Source: Chloroflexi bacterium UBA6622 (GTDB lineage Bacteria > Chloroflexota > UBA11872). Taken from it: a stretch of DNA of 35,722 bases. Shown piece after piece: positions 31,858 through 35,722 of this stretch (the stretch's first letter is position 1; every line of letters starts with the position of its first letter). The notes under the pieces are model-generated. The model had not been told where the DNA came from, searched no databases, and worked only from the letters and a program-made list of their open reading frames with translations. A program made the position numbers and the translations under genes. The DNA is taken from contig DJHK01000047.1 of NCBI GenBank assembly GCA_002433065.1, forward strand, positions 1-35,722, in the 5' to 3' direction.

Positions 31858-32604
31858 CTAGTCGGAGATTTTTATGTAGCGAGCCTGGACCCAGTTGCCA
31901 TCTTCGACTTCGTACCACGTCAACTCCTGGGCTTCTACAACCTTGCCTGTTAGCACGAGTTCCTCACCGCTTGGGGCTACATAGCTAACCTCGCCATCTT
32001 CTGTGCTTGGAGCCGCACGAACATTTAGACCGATTTCAGGAAGTACAACTCCGATGACGGGGACTGCCGGAGCGATACCAGTAATGTCAAGGTATTGGGC
32101 TTGGACCCAGTTGCCATCTGTTAGTTGAACCCAAAGGGTCCCATCGACTTTTGAGCTTTCACCCGTCAATTGGAGCTCGGCACCAACCTGTGTCGTGTAT
32201 TGGATTGTTCCGCCGTCCACGCTTGGAGCGTCGCGAATGTTGAGACCAATGTCCGGGAGTACAAGGCCAACGGCCGGTGTAGGTGACGGCTCAGGTGTGG
32301 GAGTGGTTGTAGGCGACACCGTTGGGGTTGGTGAGGGCGTCGGAGTTGCCGTGGCTTTAGGTGGAGTTGGCGCTACTGTTACATTCGTGCGTTTTGGTGT
32401 TGGTGTCCGGGTTGGTGTCGCTTTCGGGATAGGGGTAGACGTGGGTTTGACTGTTGGTGCGGGTGTAGGCGATGGGGAAGCAACGGGTGTCGGTGAGACT
32501 TCGCTGGTGCAGCCATTGCCAACAACCAGCAGGACTGAAGCTGTAGCGGCAGTAAGCAACAAGCGGAGTGGAGATCTACCTAAGATGGTGGATCCAAGTT
32601 TCAC
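31858..32604 (-). CDS. Secreted or lipid-anchored protein with a Pro/Thr stalk and two SH3-type repeats
   Basis: The protein has 248 residues from a GTG at 32604. A hydrophobic segment (about residues 13-30) with Cys32 after VVGNG resembles a lipoprotein signal, though the lipobox is not canonical (GNG before Cys). Residues about 37-110 are a Pro/Thr/Ser-rich low-complexity stalk with repeated TPTP units. Two SH3b-like repeats follow (about 112-170 and 182-246), recognisable from the paired LPDIGLNIRDAPS and LPEIGLNVRAAPS units and from GNWVQAQYLDI and GNWVQARYIKI. Bacterial SH3 repeats often bind wall or peptide ligands. It is transcribed downstream of and in the same direction as tetR (95 nt gap). 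The exact role is unknown. Confidence 0.85.
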   Translation of the reverse strand: MKLGSTILGRSPLRLLLTAATASVLLVVGNGCTSEVSPTPVASPSPTPAPTVKPTSTPIPKATPTRTPTPKRTNVTVAPTPPKATATPTPSPTPTVSPTTTPTPEPSPTPAVGLVLPDIGLNIRDAPSVDGGTIQYTTQVGAELQLTGESSKVDGTLWVQLTDGNWVQAQYLDITGIAPAVPVIGVVLPEIGLNVRAAPSTEDGEVSYVAPSGEELVLTGKVVEAQELTWYEVEDGNWVQARYIKISD

Positions 32605-32699
32605 GGGAATCGTCCGACCGACAATGCCATCTGCACGTTACTGGGTGGCATTGTCCACGTCCATATTATTCGGTCAGGCGTTCCTGTTTGTGTGTGGGG

Positions 32700-33329
32700 T
32701 CACTGGGAGGACTCGTGGCGGTCGAGGGTGTGAGAACCGGTAAGTAGTATTTCTACGGCGTGGGCATAGGCGATCCAGTCAACGTGGCCATCAATTGCGT
32801 CAAATATTCGTAGTCCGAGGATTAACGACGTGATGGCTTGTGCGGCTGAGAGTGGATTCAGTCGCTTGTCGAGGTCCCCGCGTTGTTGCCAACGCCGAAC
32901 CCATATCTCCAGGGTGTTCAACAACGGCTCCATGGATTCACGTTGAGCCTGCCTAAAGTCTTTGTCGTGAGCTGCGGCTTGCCACCACGTTAAAGAGAGT
33001 TGACCTTCAGAGCGAAATTCGGACCTGTCTAAACGTTCGTCAAAGATCATCGCCAAGATGTCCCGGAATTCCTGCTGCATATTCCCCTGTTCCGGAACGT
33101 CGGCCTGACCTATAGCAGGCGTGGTTCTGTCCGATCTGGCCAATTCGACCAAGAGGGCTTGTTTCGAAGGAAAGTAGTTGTAGAGCGTGCCTTCGCTAAT
33201 CTCGGCGGCTGCGGCGATATTGGCGGTGCTGGTTTCATTTATGGGTGCCACGCACAACGCTTCACGGGCACCTCGTAATATTTGTTCCCGTTTGGAGTTT
33301 CTATAGTGGTCGGAAACTTTTGGAGCCAT
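32700..33329 (-). CDS. TetR/AcrR family transcriptional regulator
   Basis: This is a one-component repressor with an N-terminal helix-turn-helix and a C-terminal ligand-binding domain. It has 209 residues. The DNA-binding helix region reads TANIAAAAEISEGTLYNYFP (about 35-54), the standard TetR motif, followed by SKQALLVEL. The C-terminal part is a predicted helical bundle with WWQAAAHDKDFR, typical of the family; the ligand is unknown. The ATG at 33329 has no ribosome binding site upstream, and a -10 box is placed so close that the mRNA may be leaderless. Palindromes upstream probably make the gene autoregulated. It is divergent from the DUF255 gene. Confidence 0.93.
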   Translation of the reverse strand: MAPKVSDHYRNSKREQILRGAREALCVAPINETSTANIAAAAEISEGTLYNYFPSKQALLVELARSDRTTPAIGQADVPEQGNMQQEFRDILAMIFDERLDRSEFRSEGQLSLTWWQAAAHDKDFRQAQRESMEPLLNTLEIWVRRWQQRGDLDKRLNPLSAAQAITSLILGLRIFDAIDGHVDWIAYAHAVEILLTGSHTLDRHESSQ

Positions 33330-33335
33330 GAATTA

Positions 33336-33364
33336 ATAATAAAAGTGATTAGTCACTTAGTAAA
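33336..33364 (-). promoter_or_regulatory. Candidate tetR promoter, possibly leaderless
   Basis: On the - strand TTTACT (33364-33359) and TATTAT (33341-33336) are separated by exactly 17 nt, a good -35/-10 pair. Initiation about 6-7 nt past the -10 would fall at or next to the A of the tetR ATG (33329). The -35 and spacer lie within the palindrome cluster. Confidence 0.5.
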
Positions 33365-33377
33365 GTGAGTGATCACT
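33344..33377. promoter_or_regulatory. TetR-type operator cluster (AGTGA/TCACT half-sites)
   Basis: Five half-sites fall in 34 bp: AGTGA at 33344, TCACT at 33353, AGTGA at 33364 and 33368, TCACT at 33373. They build three dyads: AGTGA-N4-TCACT (33344-33357), TCACTT-N4-AAGTGA (33353-33368) and the perfect 10-bp palindrome AGTGATCACT (33368-33377). They overlap the tetR promoter and face the divergent DUF255 gene. The arrangement is that of an autoregulated TetR operator. Confidence 0.65.
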
Positions 33378-33452
33378 AATGATTTGATTGTGATGTGTGG
33401 TAGTGAGGCGTTTTGGGTTTCGTGGGGGGAGGAGCCGTACTTTTTGGACGAT

Positions 33453-33464
33453 GCGTCATGACGC
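33453..33464. promoter_or_regulatory. Perfect 12-bp palindrome upstream of the DUF255 gene
   Basis: GCGTCATGACGC is its own reverse complement and is flanked by GACGA and TCGTC. It lies about 130 bp before the start of the thioredoxin-domain gene. Its half-sites differ from the AGTGA cluster, so it may bind a different regulator, or form a hairpin. Confidence 0.4.
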
Positions 33465-33595
33465 TTGCGTTCGTCGAAAAGTTTTTCCGGAGTGCATACT
33501 TGATGTGGGATATGTTGAGATTTAATCTGGGTTCCGTTTTGCACTGTGTGTCGTAAGGGTCACAATTGGCTGCGTAACGGTCCTGCAAGGTGCGT

Positions 33596-35626
33596 ATGAG
33601 TAACCGTTTATCTGACGAGTCGAGTCCCTATCTGCTGCAGCACAAGGAAAACCCTGTGGATTGGTATCCGTGGGGTCCAGAGGCTATGGAAGCGGCTCGA
33701 CAAACCGATCGTCCGATCTTCTTGAGCGTCGGATATGCCGCCTGCCATTGGTGTCACGTCATGGAGCATGAGTCTTTTGAGGATGAGGCAACCGCTGGCG
33801 TACTCAATGAACATTTCGTGGCGGTTAAAGTGGATCGTGAGGAACGTCCGGATATTGACCAAATCTATATGTCGGCCGTTCAGATTCTTACCGGCCATGG
33901 CGGCTGGCCAATGTCAGTGTTTCTGACGCCTGACGGAAGGCCTTTTCATGGCGGCACTTACTTTCCACCGGAACCCAGGCACGGTCTTCCGTCGTTTACA
34001 CAGGTGCTCGAGGCCGTACATGAGGCGTGGACCAACCGGCGTAGTGAGCTCGTTTCAGGCGCTGACCGGATTGTTGATGGGTTAGACGGTGATCATGGCC
34101 TTGATCTTCCTACGGCTCCGGTCGAGGAGGACGATTTGATGCTGGCGAGTCAAGGTTTGGCGAACACTCAGGACATGACAAATGGGGGCTGGGGTGCTGC
34201 TCCTAAATTTCCGCAATCAATGGCCATTGAATTCCTTCTGCGTCGTCATCTTGCGACGGGTGAGCAGTTGTTACTTGATGTGGCTGATCGAGCGCTCAGC
34301 AAGATGGCTCGAGGCGGAATTTACGATCACGTGGGCGGGGGTTTTCATCGGTATAGCGTCGATGCAACGTGGCATGTCCCGCACTTCGAGAAGATGCTGT
34401 ACGACAACAGTCAACTGGCTCGCGTATATCTGCATGCTTGGCAGATCACCCTAAACCCTGAATATCGGCGTGTCGTGGAGGAGACGCTTGATTGGGTGCA
34501 GCGAGAAATGACCCACTCGACTGGTGGGTTCTTCAGCACACTTGATGCCGATTCCGAGGGTGTTGAAGGCCGGTTCTATGTCTGGTCAGCTGACGAGTTA
34601 GCGGAAGTGTTAGGGGAAGAGGCCGATCTTGTGGCTGACGTTTTTGATGTCTCGAAGCAAGGCAATTGGGAGGGAACCAATGTGCTACGCCGCTTCAGAG
34701 ATTTGGACGTGATTTCGTACTCTCGTCAAACCGATGTGGCTGCCATTGGGTCGACGTTACGGTCGGTTCGTCCAGTACTGTTAAACCACCGTGAGCGTAG
34801 AGTTCGACCTGCCTTGGACAACAAGATCATTGCGTCGTGGAATGGGTTGATGATAGCGGCGTTCGCCGAAGCCGGTCGTGTGCTCAAGCGTGAAGACTAT
34901 GTGCAGACTGCCGAAGCGGCTGGAGAATTCTGTCGGCGCGAACTGTGGCGCGAGGATGATCGATTGTGGCGAACGTGGAAGGATGGTCGTCCCACGCTTA
35001 ACGCGTACCTCGAAGATTACGCATATCTGGCCGAAGGACTAATTGAGTTGTACCAGACCACATTTCACGACCAATGGTTTGTTGCTGCACGGGGTCTGTG
35101 TGATGTGATCTTGCATCAGTTTCAGGACGGAGAAGGGGGTTTTTACGACACCAGTCATGATCACGAGGAGTTGGTTACTCGGCCGCGTGATGTGCAGGAC
35201 AACGCGACCCCCTCAGGTGGTGCCATGGCGGCCACGGTGCTTGGTCGCATGCACGCGCTGACCGGTGAGGCTAATTATCGAACAGTGGCTGAGACTGCTC
35301 TGGCCACTGTGGGTCCGGGTGCGGCTCGGTACCCGACTGCCTTTGCCCAATGGCTGAGTGCCGCAGATTTCTTAGTTGGCAAGGTCACTGAAGTCGCTGT
35401 TGTCGGGACTCCTTCCGAACGCGAGTTATTGCTTGAGGTCGTCCGGGAGACATATCGGCCTCGTTGTGTCGTGGCAGTCGGTACAGGTTCCGACGATGTT
35501 CAGGTGCCTCTGCTGCACGATCGGGGCTTGCTCGATGGTGGTGCGGCGGTCTACGTGTGCCACGGCTTTGAATGTGATCTTCCAACAGCCGACCCTGACC
35601 ATGTTCGCGAGCTTCTTAATGCTTGA
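33596..35626 (+). CDS. Thioredoxin-domain DUF255 protein (YyaL/SSP411 type)
   Basis: This is a large two-part protein: an N-terminal thioredoxin-like domain and a C-terminal (alpha/alpha)6-type barrel related to N-acylglucosamine 2-epimerases and glycosidases. From the ATG at 33596 (AAGG 6 nt upstream) it has 676 residues, the family length. The start NRLSDESSPYLLQHKENPVD and the motif GYAACHWCHVMEHESFED carry the CxxC pair (Cys50, Cys53). VDREERPDIDQIYM, GHGGWPMSVFLTPDG and GGIYDHVGGGFHRYSVD follow, then HFEKMLYDNSQLARVY and DNATPSGGAMAA. No signal peptide is seen. The biochemical role of this widely conserved family is not settled. It is divergent from tetR. Confidence 0.94.
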   Translation: MSNRLSDESSPYLLQHKENPVDWYPWGPEAMEAARQTDRPIFLSVGYAACHWCHVMEHESFEDEATAGVLNEHFVAVKVDREERPDIDQIYMSAVQILTGHGGWPMSVFLTPDGRPFHGGTYFPPEPRHGLPSFTQVLEAVHEAWTNRRSELVSGADRIVDGLDGDHGLDLPTAPVEEDDLMLASQGLANTQDMTNGGWGAAPKFPQSMAIEFLLRRHLATGEQLLLDVADRALSKMARGGIYDHVGGGFHRYSVDATWHVPHFEKMLYDNSQLARVYLHAWQITLNPEYRRVVEETLDWVQREMTHSTGGFFSTLDADSEGVEGRFYVWSADELAEVLGEEADLVADVFDVSKQGNWEGTNVLRRFRDLDVISYSRQTDVAAIGSTLRSVRPVLLNHRERRVRPALDNKIIASWNGLMIAAFAEAGRVLKREDYVQTAEAAGEFCRRELWREDDRLWRTWKDGRPTLNAYLEDYAYLAEGLIELYQTTFHDQWFVAARGLCDVILHQFQDGEGGFYDTSHDHEELVTRPRDVQDNATPSGGAMAATVLGRMHALTGEANYRTVAETALATVGPGAARYPTAFAQWLSAADFLVGKVTEVAVVGTPSERELLLEVVRETYRPRCVVAVGTGSDDVQVPLLHDRGLLDGGAAVYVCHGFECDLPTADPDHVRELLNA

Positions 35627-35722
35627 GTTCATTAATGCATCCCAGCACCATATCGTTGTGAGCTCCATGGTTTTGGCCGCTTAATGGACGTTGTCAGGAT
35701 TACCCCACGAGGCTTTTGTCAT
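35627..35722. other. Unassigned right edge
   Basis: The last 96 bases hold no complete gene. A - strand frame of 13 codons plus stop (35722 to 35681) is open to the edge of the window and could be the end of a gene lying to the right, but nothing in it can be recognised. Confidence 0.3.

Noticed and set aside
32195..32743. 182-codon + strand frame with Gly/Val repeats
   Set aside because: It is the reverse complement of the Pro/Thr stalk coding region of the SH3 protein; the VGVGV pattern is the antisense of ACNCCN repeats.
35681..35722. Short - strand frame at the right edge
   Set aside because: Only 13 codons are visible and nothing identifies them; it may be the end of a gene outside the window or chance.
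1..35722. CRISPR arrays, insertion sequences, prophage or toxin-antitoxin genes
   Set aside because: No regularly spaced repeats, transposase, integrase, phage or small paired toxin genes were recognised on either strand.

Overview
The window looks like a chromosomal segment from a bacterium of the phylum Chloroflexota, most likely a marine Dehalococcoidia / SAR202-type lineage. This is an inference, not a proof. It rests on the bacterial F-type ATP synthase, the MEP isoprenoid genes, a ClpC/RadA block ordered as in Gram-positive bacteria, an atypical cysteinyl-tRNA synthetase (HLGH and KMAHS in place of the textbook motifs), and a dense set of PhyH dioxygenases, Gfo/Idh/MocA oxidoreductases and amidases. 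No phage, transposase, CRISPR array or rRNA gene was seen.

Region 1 (2-6237, + strand) is a tightly packed housekeeping run: the end of atpA, then atpG, atpD, atpC, murA, an mreB/mbl-type actin gene whose GTG start abuts the murA stop codon, and a 2-hydroxyacid dehydrogenase of the SerA type. It joins energy conservation with wall synthesis and cell shape, much like the atpC-murA-mbl neighbourhood of Firmicutes.

Region 2 (6295-17686, - strand) reads rpsA, clpC, radA, ispD, a ferredoxin-NADP reductase, ispF, cysS, rlmB, folB, folE. The order clpC-radA-ispD-ispF-cysS-rlmB is the classical Bacillus order, but ctsR/mcsAB, disA, yacL, gltX and cysE are missing. A ferredoxin reductase sits between ispD and ispF. 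cysS and rlmB overlap by 94 nt out of frame. folB and folE add pterin/folate synthesis.

Region 3 (17771-33329) is an accessory, catabolic region with many short operons and divergent pairs: a Gfo/Idh-SDR operon, two tandem tRNA-Ser genes (UGA and GCU), a NudC-type Nudix hydrolase divergent from an L-rhamnose mutarotase (RhaM), an ilvD - CitE-like lyase - PhyH run, a Gfo/Idh - GH4 glycosidase operon, an amidase converging on a metal-dependent amidohydrolase, a second PhyH, an L-fucose mutarotase (FucU/RbsD), an SH3-domain surface protein with a Pro/Thr stalk, and a TetR regulator with a palindromic operator cluster. Taken together this suggests use of deoxysugars (rhamnose, fucose) and uronic-acid-type glycosides from algal polysaccharides. 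That pathway reading is inference.

Region 4 (33330-35722) holds a 266-bp regulatory gap with two kinds of palindrome and a complete gene for a thioredoxin-fold DUF255 (YyaL/SSP411-type) protein. The last 96 bases hold nothing that can be assigned.
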